Shown here one piece after another: positions 41,360 through 53,502 of a DNA stretch of 64,000 nucleotides (positions are counted from its first letter, which is position 1; each line of letters starts with the position of its first letter). The stretch is taken from contig NZ_CP086136.1 in assembly GCF_017565645.3 (NCBI RefSeq), positions 5,253,501 to 5,317,500 of the forward strand. Reading direction: 5' to 3'. Source of the stretch: Bradyrhizobium barranii subsp. barranii (lineage in GTDB: Bacteria > Pseudomonadota > Alphaproteobacteria > Rhizobiales > Xanthobacteraceae). A model generated the notes under the pieces. The model saw nothing but the letters and a program-made list of their open reading frames with translations, did not search any database and was not told the origin of the DNA. Both the position numbers and the translations under genes were made by a program.

Positions 41360-42532
41360 TTGAACATCCCGAGCATCGATTTCGATCTGGGCGAAGACAT
41401 CAGCATGCTGCGCGACACGCTGCGCGCCTTCGTGGAGGCGGAGATCGCCCCGCGCGCCGCCGAGATCGAGAAGGCCAATCTGTTCCCGGCCGACCTCTGG
41501 AAGCGCTTTGGCGACCTCGGCCTGCTCGGCATGACCGCGCCGGAGCAATATGGCGGCTCCAGCATGGGCTATCTCGCCCATATCGTCGCCATGGAGGAGA
41601 TTTCGCGGGGCTCGGCCGCCGTCGGGCTGTCCTACGGCGCGCATTCCAACCTCTGCGTCAACCAGATCCGCCGCAACGGCAACGAGGCGCAGCGCGCGCG
41701 CTATCTGCCAAAGCTGATCTCCGGCGAATATGTCGGCGCGCTCGCGATGTCCGAGCCCGGCGCGGGCTCCGACGTCGTCTCGATGAAGCTGCGCGCAGAC
41801 AAGCGCGGCGACCGCTATGTCCTCAACGGCTCGAAGATGTGGATCACCAATGGCGGCGACGCCGACGTGCTGGTCGTCTACGCCAAGACCGATCCGGAGG
41901 CGGGCCCGCGCGGCATGACCGCGTTCCTGGTCGAAAAGGGCTTCAAGGGTTTCACCCACGGCCAGCATCTCGACAAGCTCGGCATGCGCGGCTCCAACAC
42001 CTATCCGCTGTTCTTCTACGAGTGCGAGGTGCCCGAGGAGAACGTGCTCGGCAAGGTCGGCGAGGGCGTCAAGGTGCTGATGTCCGGCCTCGATTACGAG
42101 CGCACGGTGCTGTCGGGCGGCCCGCTCGGCATCATGGCGGCCTGCATGGACGCCGTGGTGCCCTACATGCACGAGCGTAAGCAGTTCGGCCAGCCGATCG
42201 GCGACTTCCAGCTGATGCAGGGCAAGCTCGCCGACATGTATGCGACGTGGCAGTCGGCGCGCGCCTATGTCTATGCGGTCGGGCGCGCCTGCGACCGCGC
42301 CGATCACGCCCGCACGCTGCGCAAGGATGCGGCGGCCGCGATCCTCTATTCCGCGGAGAAGGCGACGTGGATGGCGGGCGAGGCGATCCAGGCGCTGGGC
42401 GGCGTCGGTTATACCTCCGAATTCCCGGTCGGACGTCTCTGGCGCGACGCAAAACTCTACGAGATCGGCGCCGGCACCTCGGAAGTGCGTCGCATGCTGA
42501 TCGGCCGCGAGCTGATGTCCGAGACGGCCTGA
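41360..42532 (+). CDS. ivd: Isovaleryl-CoA dehydrogenase
   Basis: 390 residues of the acyl-CoA dehydrogenase family. It oxidises isovaleryl-CoA to 3-methylcrotonyl-CoA in leucine degradation, passing electrons to ETF. Blocks: [38 protein letters not shown], and the C-terminal [20 protein letters not shown] and [22 protein letters not shown] start at 41360 is supported by GGAGGAA seven bases before; no closer ATG exists. First gene of the operon. Confidence 0.93.
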   Translation: MNIPSIDFDLGEDISMLRDTLRAFVEAEIAPRAAEIEKANLFPADLWKRFGDLGLLGMTAPEQYGGSSMGYLAHIVAMEEISRGSAAVGLSYGAHSNLCVNQIRRNGNEAQRARYLPKLISGEYVGALAMSEPGAGSDVVSMKLRADKRGDRYVLNGSKMWITNGGDADVLVVYAKTDPEAGPRGMTAFLVEKGFKGFTHGQHLDKLGMRGSNTYPLFFYECEVPEENVLGKVGEGVKVLMSGLDYERTVLSGGPLGIMAACMDAVVPYMHERKQFGQPIGDFQLMQGKLADMYATWQSARAYVYAVGRACDRADHARTLRKDAAAAILYSAEKATWMAGEAIQALGGVGYTSEFPVGRLWRDAKLYEIGAGTSEVRRMLIGRELMSETA

Positions 42533-42556
42533 AACCTTCACCTCATTGGAATCAAC

Positions 42557-44161
42557 ATGCCGCTCCATTCCAGCATCGATACGTCTTCATCAGACTTTGC
42601 GCGCAACTCCGAGGCCATGCGCGGGCTTGTCGCGGACTTGCGTGAAAAACTGAGCCAGGTCGCCGGCGGCGGCGGCGAGGTTTCGCGCAACCGCCACACG
42701 TCGCGCGGCAAGATGCTGGCGCGCGAGCGCGTCGACCTGCTGGTCGATCCCGGCACCTCGTTCATGGAGCTGTCGCCGCTGGCGGCCTTCGGCCTCTATG
42801 GCGGTGACGTGCATTCGGCGAGCGTCATCACCGGCGTCGGGCGCATCTCGGGCCGCGAATGCGTGATCGTCGCCAACGACGCCACCATCAAGGGCGGCAC
42901 TTACTATCCGATGACGGTGAAGAAGCATCTGCGCGCGCAGGACGTGGCGCGGCAGAACAATCTTCCCTGCGTCTACATGGTCGATTCCGGCGGCGCCTTC
43001 CTGCCGCTTCAGGATGAGATCTTTCCGGACGAGCGCCATTTCGGCCGCATCTTCTACAACCAGGCCCAGATGTCGTCGCAGGGCATCCCGCAGATCGCGA
43101 TCGTGATGGGCTCCTGCACCGCCGGCGGCGCCTATGTCCCCGCGATGTCGGACGAGAGCATCATCGTCCGCAACCAGGGCACCATCTTCCTCGGCGGCCC
43201 GCCGCTGGTGAAGGCTGCGACCGGCGAGGTGGTGAGTGCCGAGGAGCTCGGCGGCGCCGACGTGCATTCGCGGCAGTCGGGCGTGACCGACCACTACGCC
43301 CAGAACGATGCCCATGCGATCGGCATCGCCCGGCGCATCGTCGGCACGCTGAAGCCGTCGGTGCAGCCGAACCTCAACATGCACAAGCCGCGCGATCCGC
43401 TGTTTGCGGCGGAAGAGATCTACGGCGTGGTGCCGGTCGACGGCCGCAAGCCGTTCGACGTGCGTGACATCATCGCCCGCATCGTCGACGGCTCGGAGTT
43501 CGACGAGTTCAAGAAGCTCTACGGCACGACGCTGGTCTGCGGCTTCGCCCATGTCTGGGGCTATCCGGTCGGCATCATCGCCAACAACGGCATTCTCTTC
43601 AGCGAGAGCTCGCTGAAGGGGGCGCATTTCATCGAGTTGTGCTGCCAGCGCGGCATTCCCTTGGTGTTCCTGCAGAACATCACGGGCTTCATGGTCGGCA
43701 AGAAGTACGAGGCCGGCGGCATCGCGCGCGACGGCGCCAAGCTCGTCACGGCGGTGGCGACCGCCTCGGTGCCGAAATTTACCGTCGTGATCGGCGGCTC
43801 CTACGGCGCCGGCAATTACGGCATGTGCGGCCGCGCCTATTCGCCGCGCTTCCTCTGGATGTGGCCGAACGCGCGCATCTCGGTGATGGGCGGCGAGCAA
43901 GCCTCGATGGTGCTGAGCCAGGTCCGGCGCGACAACATCGAGGCCAAGGGCGATAGCTGGTCGAAGGAAGAGGAAGACAAGTTCCGCGAGCCTATCCGCG
44001 CGCAATATGAGAGCCAGGGACATCCGTATTACGCGACCGCCCGCCTGTGGGACGACGGCGTGATCGACCCGGCCGACACGCGCCTCGTGCTCGGCCTCGG
44101 CCTTTCCGCGGCGTCGAATGCGCCGATTGAGCCTACCAAATTCGGCCTGTTCAGGCTGTGA
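42557..44161 (+). CDS. mccB: 3-methylcrotonyl-CoA carboxylase, carboxyltransferase (beta) subunit
   Basis: 534 residues, the usual length. N-terminal [20 protein letters not shown] and [14 protein letters not shown] identify a biotin-dependent carboxyltransferase; [20 protein letters not shown] forms the acyl-CoA binding region. It transfers carboxylate from biotin to 3-methylcrotonyl-CoA. It begins 24 bp after ivd and is followed by the biotin-carrying subunit. Confidence 0.94.
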   Translation: MPLHSSIDTSSSDFARNSEAMRGLVADLREKLSQVAGGGGEVSRNRHTSRGKMLARERVDLLVDPGTSFMELSPLAAFGLYGGDVHSASVITGVGRISGRECVIVANDATIKGGTYYPMTVKKHLRAQDVARQNNLPCVYMVDSGGAFLPLQDEIFPDERHFGRIFYNQAQMSSQGIPQIAIVMGSCTAGGAYVPAMSDESIIVRNQGTIFLGGPPLVKAATGEVVSAEELGGADVHSRQSGVTDHYAQNDAHAIGIARRIVGTLKPSVQPNLNMHKPRDPLFAAEEIYGVVPVDGRKPFDVRDIIARIVDGSEFDEFKKLYGTTLVCGFAHVWGYPVGIIANNGILFSESSLKGAHFIELCCQRGIPLVFLQNITGFMVGKKYEAGGIARDGAKLVTAVATASVPKFTVVIGGSYGAGNYGMCGRAYSPRFLWMWPNARISVMGGEQASMVLSQVRRDNIEAKGDSWSKEEEDKFREPIRAQYESQGHPYYATARLWDDGVIDPADTRLVLGLGLSAASNAPIEPTKFGLFRL

Positions 44162-44165
44162 TGCG

Positions 44166-46169
<2,004 letters not shown>

Positions 46170-46170
46170 G

Positions 46171-47082
46171 ATGAGCGACCCCGTCCGCATCATCGAAATG
46201 GGGCCGCGCGACGGCCTCCAGAACGAGAAGACGCCCGTCAGCGTCGAGGCCCGCATCGCCTTCATCGAGGCGCTCGTAGCCGCTGGCCTCACCACGGTCG
46301 AGGTCGGCGCCTTCGTCTCGCCCAAGGCGATCCCGCAAATGGCGAGCTCGGACGCCGTGCTGCGCGGCGTCAGCCACGTCAAGGGCGCCGAATTCCACGT
46401 GCTGGTGCCGAACGAGAAGGGCTATGACGCCGCGCGCGCTGCCGGCGCGCAAGTCGTCTCCGTGTTCGCGGCGGCCTCGGAAGGCTTTTCGCGCGCCAAT
46501 ATCAACTGCACGGTCGCGGAGTCCATCGAGCGCTTCAAGCCGGTGCTGGCGCGCGCCAAGGCGGATGGTGTCAGGGTCCGCGGCTATATCTCCTGCGTGC
46601 TGGGCTGCCCGTTCGACGGCGAGATCAAGCCGAAGGCGGTCGCCGATCTCGCCAACACGCTATGGGAGCTCGGCTGCTACGAGTTCTCGCTCGGCGACAC
46701 CATCGGTGTCGGCACGCCTGATAAGGCCAAGGCGATGCTGCGCGCGGTTAGCGCCAATATCCCGCCGGCAAAACTCGCGATGCATTTCCACGACACCTAC
46801 GGCCAGGCACTCGCCAATCTCTATGCCGGTATGGAGGAGGGCGTCCGCGTCATCGATGCCGCCGCCGGCGGCCTCGGCGGCTGCCCCTACGCGCCGGGCG
46901 CGACCGGTAACGTCGCGACCGAGGACGTCGTTTACATGCTCGAAGGCATGGGCGTCAGGACCGGTGTCGACATGGACAAGCTGCTGGCGGCCACGAACGA
47001 GATGAGCGGCGTGCTGGGCAAGCCGCCTGTGAGCCGCGTAGCCTCCGCGCTGAACGCGAAGAAGAAGCGGGCGGCTACGTAA
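46171..47082 (+). CDS. mvaB: Hydroxymethylglutaryl-CoA lyase
   Basis: 303 residues: EMGPRDGLQNEKTPVSVEAR at the start, CVLGCPFDGEIKPKAVADLA, HFHDTYGQALANLYAGMEEG and the catalytic-Cys loop GGLGGCPYAPGATGN. It splits HMG-CoA into acetoacetate and acetyl-CoA, the last step of leucine degradation. One base after the mccA stop. The methylglutaconyl-CoA hydratase needed between MCC and this step is not in the operon. Confidence 0.93.
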   Translation: MSDPVRIIEMGPRDGLQNEKTPVSVEARIAFIEALVAAGLTTVEVGAFVSPKAIPQMASSDAVLRGVSHVKGAEFHVLVPNEKGYDAARAAGAQVVSVFAAASEGFSRANINCTVAESIERFKPVLARAKADGVRVRGYISCVLGCPFDGEIKPKAVADLANTLWELGCYEFSLGDTIGVGTPDKAKAMLRAVSANIPPAKLAMHFHDTYGQALANLYAGMEEGVRVIDAAAGGLGGCPYAPGATGNVATEDVVYMLEGMGVRTGVDMDKLLAATNEMSGVLGKPPVSRVASALNAKKKRAAT

Positions 47083-47108
47083 GGCTGCCTACGCCACATT
47101 CAGGTGCC

Positions 47109-47197
47109 GTAGGGTGGGCAAAGGCGCGAAGCGCCGTGCCCACCATCTTTCGCAATCATCGGCAAATGGTGGGCACGCTTCGCTTTGCCCACCCTAC
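47109..47197. repeat. GTAGGGTGGGC palindromic repeat, left
   Basis: GTAGGGTGGGCAAAGGCGCG at one end and TTCGCTTTGCCCACCCTAC at the other make an imperfect stem of about 35 bp. The same element recurs at 52036-52126, on the far side of the DapA/TRAP/GntR cassette. Confidence 0.75.
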
Positions 47198-47208
47198 GAG
47201 ACCTTTGC

Positions 47209-48135
47209 TTAGGCCGCCTTCAGCCCGACATCCGGCAGGCGCGGCCGGTTCTTGAGCGCCTTGGCCATCATCGCCTCGACCTGGGCCTTCTCCTGCGGCA
47301 GCAGCGCGAGGCGGGGCGGGCGGGTCAGCGCGGTGCCGCGGCCCATGATGTGCTCGCACAGCTTGATGCACTGGACGAGGTCGGGGCGCGCATCGAGATG
47401 CAGCAGCGGCATGAACCATTCGTAGATCGGCATGGCCTCGGCAAAGCGGCCGGCCTTGGCCAGGCGAAACAGCGTCTCGCCCTCGCGCGGGAAGGCGTTG
47501 GACATGCCGGAGACCCAGCCCACCGCGCCCATGGCGATGCTCTCGACGATGACGTCGTCGAGCCCTGCGAACAGCACGAAGCGGTCGCCGACCATGTTCC
47601 TGGTGTCGATGAAGCGCCGCGTGTCGCCCGAGGAATCCTTGAAGCAGACCACGGTCTCGACGTCGGCGAGCGAGGCCAGGATGTCGGGGGTGACGTCGTT
47701 CTTGTAGATCGGCGGGTTGTTATAGAGCATCACCGGCAGGTCGGTCGCGGAGGCGACGGCACGGAAATGCGCGGCGGTCTCGTGCGGCTTGGACGAATAG
47801 ACCAGCGCCGGCATCACCATCACGCCGTCGATGCCGACGCGCGCGGCTTCCTTGGCGGTCTCGACCGCAAAGGCGGTGGTAAACTCGGCGATGCCGCACA
47901 GTACCGGCACGCGGCCTTTCGCGACGGATTTCGCCGTCTCCATGATCGCGACCTTCTCCTTGCGCTCCAGCGAGGTGTTCTCGCCGACCGAGCCGCAGAC
48001 GATCAGGCCGGAGACGCCGTCGCGGATCAACCCGTCCATGACCTTGGCGGTCGCGTCGATGTCGAGCGAGAGATCGTCGTGGAATTGCGTGGTGACGGCC
48101 GGGAAGACGCCTTCCCAGGAAACGCGGCGGCTCAT
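47209..48135 (-). CDS. DapA-family aldolase/lyase
   Basis: 308 residues of the N-acetylneuraminate lyase/DHDPS superfamily: GLIVCGSVGENTSLERKEK, VMLYNNPPIYKNDV (catalytic Tyr), VVCFKDSSGDTRRF (Schiff-base Lys). True DapA is excluded by its place beside transport genes rather than lysine genes. The substrate is probably a small hydroxy- or oxo-acid; 1-pyrroline-4-hydroxy-2-carboxylate deaminase is one candidate, not demonstrated. Last gene of the leftward operon. Confidence 0.85.
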   Translation of the reverse strand: MSRRVSWEGVFPAVTTQFHDDLSLDIDATAKVMDGLIRDGVSGLIVCGSVGENTSLERKEKVAIMETAKSVAKGRVPVLCGIAEFTTAFAVETAKEAARVGIDGVMVMPALVYSSKPHETAAHFRAVASATDLPVMLYNNPPIYKNDVTPDILASLADVETVVCFKDSSGDTRRFIDTRNMVGDRFVLFAGLDDVIVESIAMGAVGWVSGMSNAFPREGETLFRLAKAGRFAEAMPIYEWFMPLLHLDARPDLVQCIKLCEHIMGRGTALTRPPRLALLPQEKAQVEAMMAKALKNRPRLPDVGLKAA

Positions 48136-48208
48136 GATGTGACTCCAAGTGAGTTTGCCGGCGGGGGGCTGGGGCCGCCGGCTGTTGTGAAGAGGATGGC
48201 GAATGGGA

Positions 48209-49192
48209 TCAGAGCGTCGCGCCGACCTTGCGCAGCTCGGCGAGAACCGGTGCCTTGGGCAGCCAGATCTTGTCGAACTCGGCGATGACAGCCTCGGTGT
48301 CGCCGGGCGGGACCTGGCGGATCGGGATCGGCGCGTTCTTGAAATTCTCGATCAGCGCGGGCTCGTTGGAGGCCAACTCGTCGATCTGCGCGTCCAGCGT
48401 CGACTTCACCGTCTTGGCGATCAGCTCGCGGTCGGCTGCGGGGAGCGTCTGCCAGACCCGGCCGGAAACGACCGCGGCCATCGGCATGAAGACGGCGTTC
48501 ATCTGCAGGATCACCTTCGACACCTTGTCGAAGCGCTGGTTCCAGGAGAATTCGAGATCGGCCTCGAGGCCATCGACCTGGCCGTTGGCCATCGCGTCGA
48601 ACACCTGCGGGGTCGGGATCGGCGTCGGTGCGGCACCGAGCGAGGAATAGAAGTCGCGATAGACCGGCGTCGGGTTGATACGCAGCTTCATGCCCTTGAT
48701 GTCGGCGAGCGAGTTCAGGTCCTTGGACGAGAACACCGCGCGCATGCCGGTGATGCCCCAGCCGAGGCCGATGGTGCCGGTCTCCTGCGGCAGCACATCG
48801 AACAGCTTCACCGCCGCCGGATGCCGCACGAATTTCGCGACCGCAGGCGTCGAGCGGACGATGTAGGGCGCATTGATCGCGGCGATGTGCGGCACGCGCG
48901 AACCGAGCTCGGCGGCCTGGATGAAGCCCATGTCGAGCGCGCCGGACTGCAATTGCTGCATCATCGCGGGCTCGTTGCCGAGCTGGCCGGAATGGAACAC
49001 GGTCAGGGTGAGCCGGCCGTTGGTGGCCGCCTTGAGATCGTCGCCGAATTTCAGCGCCGCCTTGTTCCAGGAATGGCCGTTGGGCGTGATCAGGCCGAGG
49101 CGGAATTCCTTGGCCTGGGCAAGCGCCAACGACGGTGCGAACACCGAGGCGGCGGCGCTGGCGGCGAGAAAGCGGCGGCGTGAAAGCGGCAT
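48209..49192 (-). CDS. dctP: TRAP transporter solute-binding protein (system 1)
   Basis: 327 residues. Twin-arginine-type signal MPLSRRRFLAASAAASVFAP, then a DctP-family domain starting EFRLGLITPNGHSWNKAALK. LGWGITGMRAVFSSKDLNSL and AMANGQVDGLEADLEFSW fit the family. Periplasmic, delivers a substrate to the TRAP permease; substrate likely that of the adjacent DapA-like lyase. Confidence 0.88.
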   Translation of the reverse strand: MPLSRRRFLAASAAASVFAPSLALAQAKEFRLGLITPNGHSWNKAALKFGDDLKAATNGRLTLTVFHSGQLGNEPAMMQQLQSGALDMGFIQAAELGSRVPHIAAINAPYIVRSTPAVAKFVRHPAAVKLFDVLPQETGTIGLGWGITGMRAVFSSKDLNSLADIKGMKLRINPTPVYRDFYSSLGAAPTPIPTPQVFDAMANGQVDGLEADLEFSWNQRFDKVSKVILQMNAVFMPMAAVVSGRVWQTLPAADRELIAKTVKSTLDAQIDELASNEPALIENFKNAPIPIRQVPPGDTEAVIAEFDKIWLPKAPVLAELRKVGATL

Positions 49193-49216
49193 GGTCGGGC
49201 TTCCTTTTGAACGGGC

Positions 49217-50482
49217 CTATTTGATGAGGATCAGCGAGAGCGAGGGGTAGAGCGAGAGCAGCACCAGCAGGACGCAGGAGATGACGAAGAACGGCAGCGT
49301 CACCATGAACATCTTGCCCGGCTTGGCGCCGGTGACGGCGGCCGCGACGAAGAAGCAAAGCCCGACCGGCGGCGACAGCAGGCCGAGCACGAGGTTGATC
49401 ACCACCACGACGCCGAAATGCCGGGGATCGATATGGTAGACGTCGGTTGCAACCGGCAGCAGGATCGGCACCGTCATGATCAGGCCGGGAATGCCATCGA
49501 TGACAGTGCCGATGATCAGCAGGATGACGTTGCAGATCAGCATGAAGCTGACCGGGTCCTTGGCAGCGGACTGGATCCAGCCGGCGGTTTCCTGCGGCAC
49601 CTTGCCGAAGATCAGCACCCAGGAGAACACCGCTGCGGCCGCGACCAGGAACAGCACGATCGCCGAATAGATGGCGCTGCGTAGCATCATCTGCGGCAAC
49701 TGCGAGAATTCGAATTCCCTGGTCCAGTATTTCCCGACGAGTGCGGCGGCGACCGCGCCGACCGCAGCGGATTCCGTCGCATTGGCGAGGCCGCTGAGGA
49801 TGGTGCCGACGATGACGATCGGGATCAGCAGGGTGGGTGACGTCCGCAGGATCGTCATGACGCGCTGGCGCGGCGTCTGATAATCGGCGCGGGGATAATT
49901 GTAGACGTATCCCATCAGCGCGATGACGAGGCAGAACATCACCGTGAGGATGACGCCCGGCACGATGCCGGCGATCAGCATGTCGCTGACCGAGACCTGC
50001 GCGAGCACGCTGTAGACCACGAACATCACCGACGGCGGAATGATCGGGCCGAGCATGCCGCCATAGGCGGTCAATCCCGCTGCGAAGGTCTTGTCGTAGC
50101 CCTTCTTCTCCATCTCCGGCACCATGATCTGGGCCATGATCGCGACCTGCGCGGTCGCCGATCCCAGGATCGAGGAGATGAACATGTTGGCGAGGATGTT
50201 GACGTAGGCGAGCCCGCCCTTGAGCGAGCCGACGAAGGCCATCGCCATGTCGACGATGCGCCGCGTGATGCCACCGCCGTTCATGATCTCGCCGATCAGG
50301 ATGAAGAGCGGAATGGCGATCAGGCCGTAGCTGTCGACGCCGCCGAACAGCTGGAGCGGATAGGACTGGAACAGCACCGGATTGCCGGATGCTGCGATGT
50401 AGACGAGGCCGGCGAGGCACAGGCAGAGGCCGATCGGCACGCCGACCAGCATGATCGCGACGAAGGCGACTGACGTGATCAT
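49217..50482 (-). CDS. dctM: TRAP transporter large permease (system 1)
   Basis: 421 residues, about 12 transmembrane helices; DctM/SiaM signatures GDLxxxP-type pore loops (SATAQVAIMAQIMVPEMEKK; TAYGGMLGPIIPPSVMFVVY). ATG 50482 overlaps the dctQ stop by one base (TGATG). Uses an ion gradient. Confidence 0.9.
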   Translation of the reverse strand: MITSVAFVAIMLVGVPIGLCLCLAGLVYIAASGNPVLFQSYPLQLFGGVDSYGLIAIPLFILIGEIMNGGGITRRIVDMAMAFVGSLKGGLAYVNILANMFISSILGSATAQVAIMAQIMVPEMEKKGYDKTFAAGLTAYGGMLGPIIPPSVMFVVYSVLAQVSVSDMLIAGIVPGVILTVMFCLVIALMGYVYNYPRADYQTPRQRVMTILRTSPTLLIPIVIVGTILSGLANATESAAVGAVAAALVGKYWTREFEFSQLPQMMLRSAIYSAIVLFLVAAAAVFSWVLIFGKVPQETAGWIQSAAKDPVSFMLICNVILLIIGTVIDGIPGLIMTVPILLPVATDVYHIDPRHFGVVVVINLVLGLLSPPVGLCFFVAAAVTGAKPGKMFMVTLPFFVISCVLLVLLSLYPSLSLILIK

Positions 50483-51105
50483 CAGTTGACCCCGTCGAGC
50501 TCGGAGAGCGCAAAGCCCTTCGGCGGCGTGCGCGGGACCAGCTCGAGATCTTCCAGCAGGTTGGCGAGGCCGTGGATGGTCATCGAGACCGCGAAGATCG
50601 GCAGCGTCAGATAGAGCACCCAGGTCGGCCAGTTCAGCGTCTGGGTGTGCTCGGTGTAGAGGAAGTTGAAGGTCTCGGCCGCGAGCTTGCGCCCGTCGAA
50701 GCCGGCGCGCGCAAGGCCAATCGGGTCCATCCAGAGCATGCAGGTCACGATCAGCGCGATTCCGAACACGACGACCATGCCGGTCGAGATCACCTTTGCG
50801 ATCTTCTGGTGCCGCGGCGAAAGACGTTCCGTCAGCATGGTGACCGCGAAATCGAGCCGCAGCCGCGTCATCGCGGAGGCGCCGACGAAGGTCAGCCAGA
50901 CCACGCAATAGACCGCGGATTCATCGATCCAGTAGATCGGGAAGCGCGCGTAGCGGGTGACGACGTTCACCAGGATCAGGCCGGTGAGCAGGTACATCAG
51001 GCCCATCGGCGCGACGCGCTCGACGGCGAGCAGGGCACTGGACGCGCGGACGACCATGCGTCGAACGCTGAATGCGCGCGTGGCCAGCATCGTCTGCTCG
51101 ATCAT
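50482..51105 (-). CDS. dctQ: TRAP transporter small permease (system 1)
   Basis: 207 residues, four transmembrane helices, with WIDESAVYCVVWLTFVGASA as the conserved DctQ region. Start ATG 51105; an extension to 51147 is in frame but would overlap the operator. First gene of the operon, 41 bp from the palindrome at 51146. Confidence 0.85.
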   Translation of the reverse strand: MIEQTMLATRAFSVRRMVVRASSALLAVERVAPMGLMYLLTGLILVNVVTRYARFPIYWIDESAVYCVVWLTFVGASAMTRLRLDFAVTMLTERLSPRHQKIAKVISTGMVVVFGIALIVTCMLWMDPIGLARAGFDGRKLAAETFNFLYTEHTQTLNWPTWVLYLTLPIFAVSMTIHGLANLLEDLELVPRTPPKGFALSELDGVN

Positions 51106-51145
51106 GAAAGAGGCCCCGACCCCTGAGAAATCTCGTGCTATCGGC

Positions 51146-51166
51146 AAATGTATAATTTATACATTT
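51146..51166. promoter_or_regulatory. 21-bp palindromic operator
   Basis: AAATGTATAATTTATACATTT, a perfect palindrome about one central base, containing TGTATAA-T-TTATACA. FadR/GntR-family (FCD) regulators bind TGTxxxACA-type dyads, and the gene for one starts at 51321. It sits before the dctQ start, so it probably represses that operon and possibly its own gene. Confidence 0.7.
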
Positions 51167-51320
51167 TGCGTGTCAAACGGAGATTGCGGTCATTTCGGCG
51201 GCAGGACGCGCTTTTGCTGGGCATGGCTTTTGCCGGGCCGCACACTTTTGTTGGGCCCCTCAACATGCAAGAGAGAGACCGCTTCGGCCGGATGAGTCGG
51301 GAAGGACAACAGAAGGTCAG

Positions 51321-52013
51321 ATGAAACAGCCTCTGAAGCACCGCACCCTGTCGGCTGCGATCGTCGACCAGCTCCGGCAGGCGATCCTCGACGGCACCTA
51401 TCCGGCCGGCTCGCAACTGCGTCAGGACGCGCTTGGCGAGGCCTATGGCGTCAGCCGCATCCCGGTGCGCGAAGCGCTGTTCCAGCTCGAGGCCGAAGGC
51501 CTGGTGCGCATCGTTCCGCAGAAGGGCGCTATCGTCTCGGAGCTGTCGCTGGACGAGATCAACGACGTGTTCGACCTGCGCCGGATTTTGGAGCCGCGCC
51601 TCCTGGCGCAATCGGCGCCACGTTTCACCGCCGATGATTTCGAAGGGCTCGACGACATCCACAAGAGTTTTGAGAAGGCGATCAAGGCGCGCAACGTCAG
51701 CGAATGGGGGCAGCTCAACGCCGACTTCCACATGGCGCTCTACGTTCACGCCCCTCAGCCGCGTACGCGCGCGATCGTGCTGTCACTGCTCCAGACCAGC
51801 GACCGCTACACGCGCCTCCAGCTCTCCAACACCAAGGCGATGGGGACAGCCGAGAAGGAGCACGCCCATCTGATCGCGCTCTGCCGTGCACAGAAGGTCG
51901 AGGAGGCCTGCCGGTTCCTGGAGCGGCACATCGAGGCGGTGCGCAAGGATCTGTTGCAGGTGGTGGCCGGCAGCACGATCGCGCCGAAGGCACGGCGGAA
52001 GGATAAATCGTAG
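51321..52013 (+). CDS. GntR/FCD-family transcription regulator
   Basis: 230 residues. N-terminal winged HTH (LSAAIVDQLRQAILDGTYPA; GVSRIPVREALFQLEAEGLV) and C-terminal FCD domain with the metal-binding Asp/His residues (FHMALYVHA, KEHAHLIALC). Divergent from the TRAP-1/DapA operon and probably its regulator, responding to the transported acid. Confidence 0.9.
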   Translation: MKQPLKHRTLSAAIVDQLRQAILDGTYPAGSQLRQDALGEAYGVSRIPVREALFQLEAEGLVRIVPQKGAIVSELSLDEINDVFDLRRILEPRLLAQSAPRFTADDFEGLDDIHKSFEKAIKARNVSEWGQLNADFHMALYVHAPQPRTRAIVLSLLQTSDRYTRLQLSNTKAMGTAEKEHAHLIALCRAQKVEEACRFLERHIEAVRKDLLQVVAGSTIAPKARRKDKS

Positions 52014-52018
52014 AGATC

Positions 52019-52126
52019 GTAGGGTGGGTTAGCTCGTAGGGTGGGCAAAGCGAAGCGTGCCCACCACTTTTATCGGGATTGCGGAGAGGTGGTGGGCACG
52101 GCGCTGCGCGCCTTTGCCCACCCTAC
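52019..52126. repeat. GTAGGGTGGGC palindromic repeat, right
   Basis: A short partial unit at 52019 and a full palindrome at 52036-52126 (GTAGGGTGGGCAAAGCGAAG ... GCGCCTTTGCCCACCCTAC), related to 47109-47197. Confidence 0.75.
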
Positions 52127-52143
52127 GACAGTTGCGATCGCCT

Positions 52144-53502
52144 CTACCTGCTCCCGTCCGGCCCCATCACCAGGTCCGGCAGCCCGGTCGAGATTCCCGG
52201 GAAGAAGCACAGCAGCAGCACCGCGAGCATCATCAGCAGCACGAAGGGCAGGGTACCCCAGATCACCTCGCGCAAGGGAATGTCCGGCGCGACGTTGCGG
52301 ATGACGAAGATGTTGAGGCCGACCGGCGGATGGATCAGCCCCATCTCCATCACGATGGTCATGACCACGCCGAACCAGATGATGTCGAAATTGGCGGCGC
52401 GGAGCGGCGGCAGGATGATCGGCGCGGTCATGAGAATAATGGAGACCGGCGGCAGGAAGAAGCCGAGCACGACGACCATGACGAGGATCGCGAACAGCAG
52501 CTCCCAGCGCGGCAGGTGCATCGCGACGATGGATTCGGCGACCGATTGCGAGATGTGCAGATAGCTCATCACGTAGGAATAGAGCAGCGACATGCCGATG
52601 ATCATCATCAGCATGGTCGATTCCCGGATCGTCGACTTCAAGATCGGGGCGAGGTCGCTCGGCCGCCACACGCTGTAGATCGCCGCGATCAGCGCCAGCG
52701 CGAGCAGGCCGCCGAGGCCGGCGGTTTCCGACGGTGTCGCGTAGCCGCCATAGAGCGCGATCATGACGCCGGTGAGCAGCAGCACGAAGGGGATTACACG
52801 CGGCAGCACGCTGAAGCGTTCGGCCAGCGTGTATTCGTCGCGGGCCAGGATCGCCGCCTCCGGCCCGCCTTTCTCAAAGATCGCCTGCGCCGCGGCATAT
52901 TCCTGGCGGAAGCGGATCACCGCATAGGCGCCGAACAGCGAGACCAGCAGCAGGCCGGGGCCGATGCCGGCGAGGAAGAGCCGGCCGAGCGATTTTTCCG
53001 CGGCGACCGCGAACAGGATCATCGTGATCGAGGGCGGCAGCAGAATGCCGAGCGTGCCGCCGGCCGCGATGATGCCGGCGGCAAAGCCGCCGGAATAGCC
53101 GCGCTTACGCATCTCGGGGATGCCGGCCGATCCGATCGCCGAGCAGGTCGCAGGGCTGGAGCCCGCCATCGCCGCAAACAGCGCGCAGGCGAACACGTTG
53201 GCGACGCCGAGGCCGCCGGGGACGCGATGCAGCCAGGCATGCAGGGCCGAATAGAGATCCTGGCCGGCGCGCGATTTGCCGATCGCGGCGCCCTTCAGGA
53301 TGAAGAGCGGGATCGACAGCAGCGTGATCGAGGCCATTTCTTCGTAGACGTTCTGCGTCACCGTATCCAGGGACGCGGCCGGCATGTAGATGCCCATGAA
53401 CACGACCGCGACCGCGCCGAGCGCGAACGCGATCGGCATGCCTGAGAACATCACGACCAGCGTCGCGATACCGTAGGCGAGGCCGATACCGAAAACGCTC
53501 AT
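52144..53502 (-). CDS. dctM: TRAP transporter large permease (system 2)
   Basis: 452 residues, about 12 transmembrane helices: FSGMPIAFALGAVAVVFMGI, then MAGSSPATCSAIGSAGIPEM and GIIAAGGTLGILLPPSITMI, typical DctM. Longer than the system 1 permease because of a loop near residue 230-260. Its ATG overlaps the dctQ stop by four bases. Confidence 0.9.
   Translation of the reverse strand: MSVFGIGLAYGIATLVVMFSGMPIAFALGAVAVVFMGIYMPAASLDTVTQNVYEEMASITLLSIPLFILKGAAIGKSRAGQDLYSALHAWLHRVPGGLGVANVFACALFAAMAGSSPATCSAIGSAGIPEMRKRGYSGGFAAGIIAAGGTLGILLPPSITMILFAVAAEKSLGRLFLAGIGPGLLLVSLFGAYAVIRFRQEYAAAQAIFEKGGPEAAILARDEYTLAERFSVLPRVIPFVLLLTGVMIALYGGYATPSETAGLGGLLALALIAAIYSVWRPSDLAPILKSTIRESTMLMMIIGMSLLYSYVMSYLHISQSVAESIVAMHLPRWELLFAILVMVVVLGFFLPPVSIILMTAPIILPPLRAANFDIIWFGVVMTIVMEMGLIHPPVGLNIFVIRNVAPDIPLREVIWGTLPFVLLMMLAVLLLCFFPGISTGLPDLVMGPDGSR

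Noticed and set aside
41258..42568. Upstream extension of the AraC regulator to 779 residues
   Set aside because: The extra part is the antisense shadow of ivd; domain start and ribosome site put the beginning at 41257.
48132..50513. 793-residue frame over the TRAP genes
   Set aside because: Arg-rich shadow in another frame of dctP and dctM; no domain.
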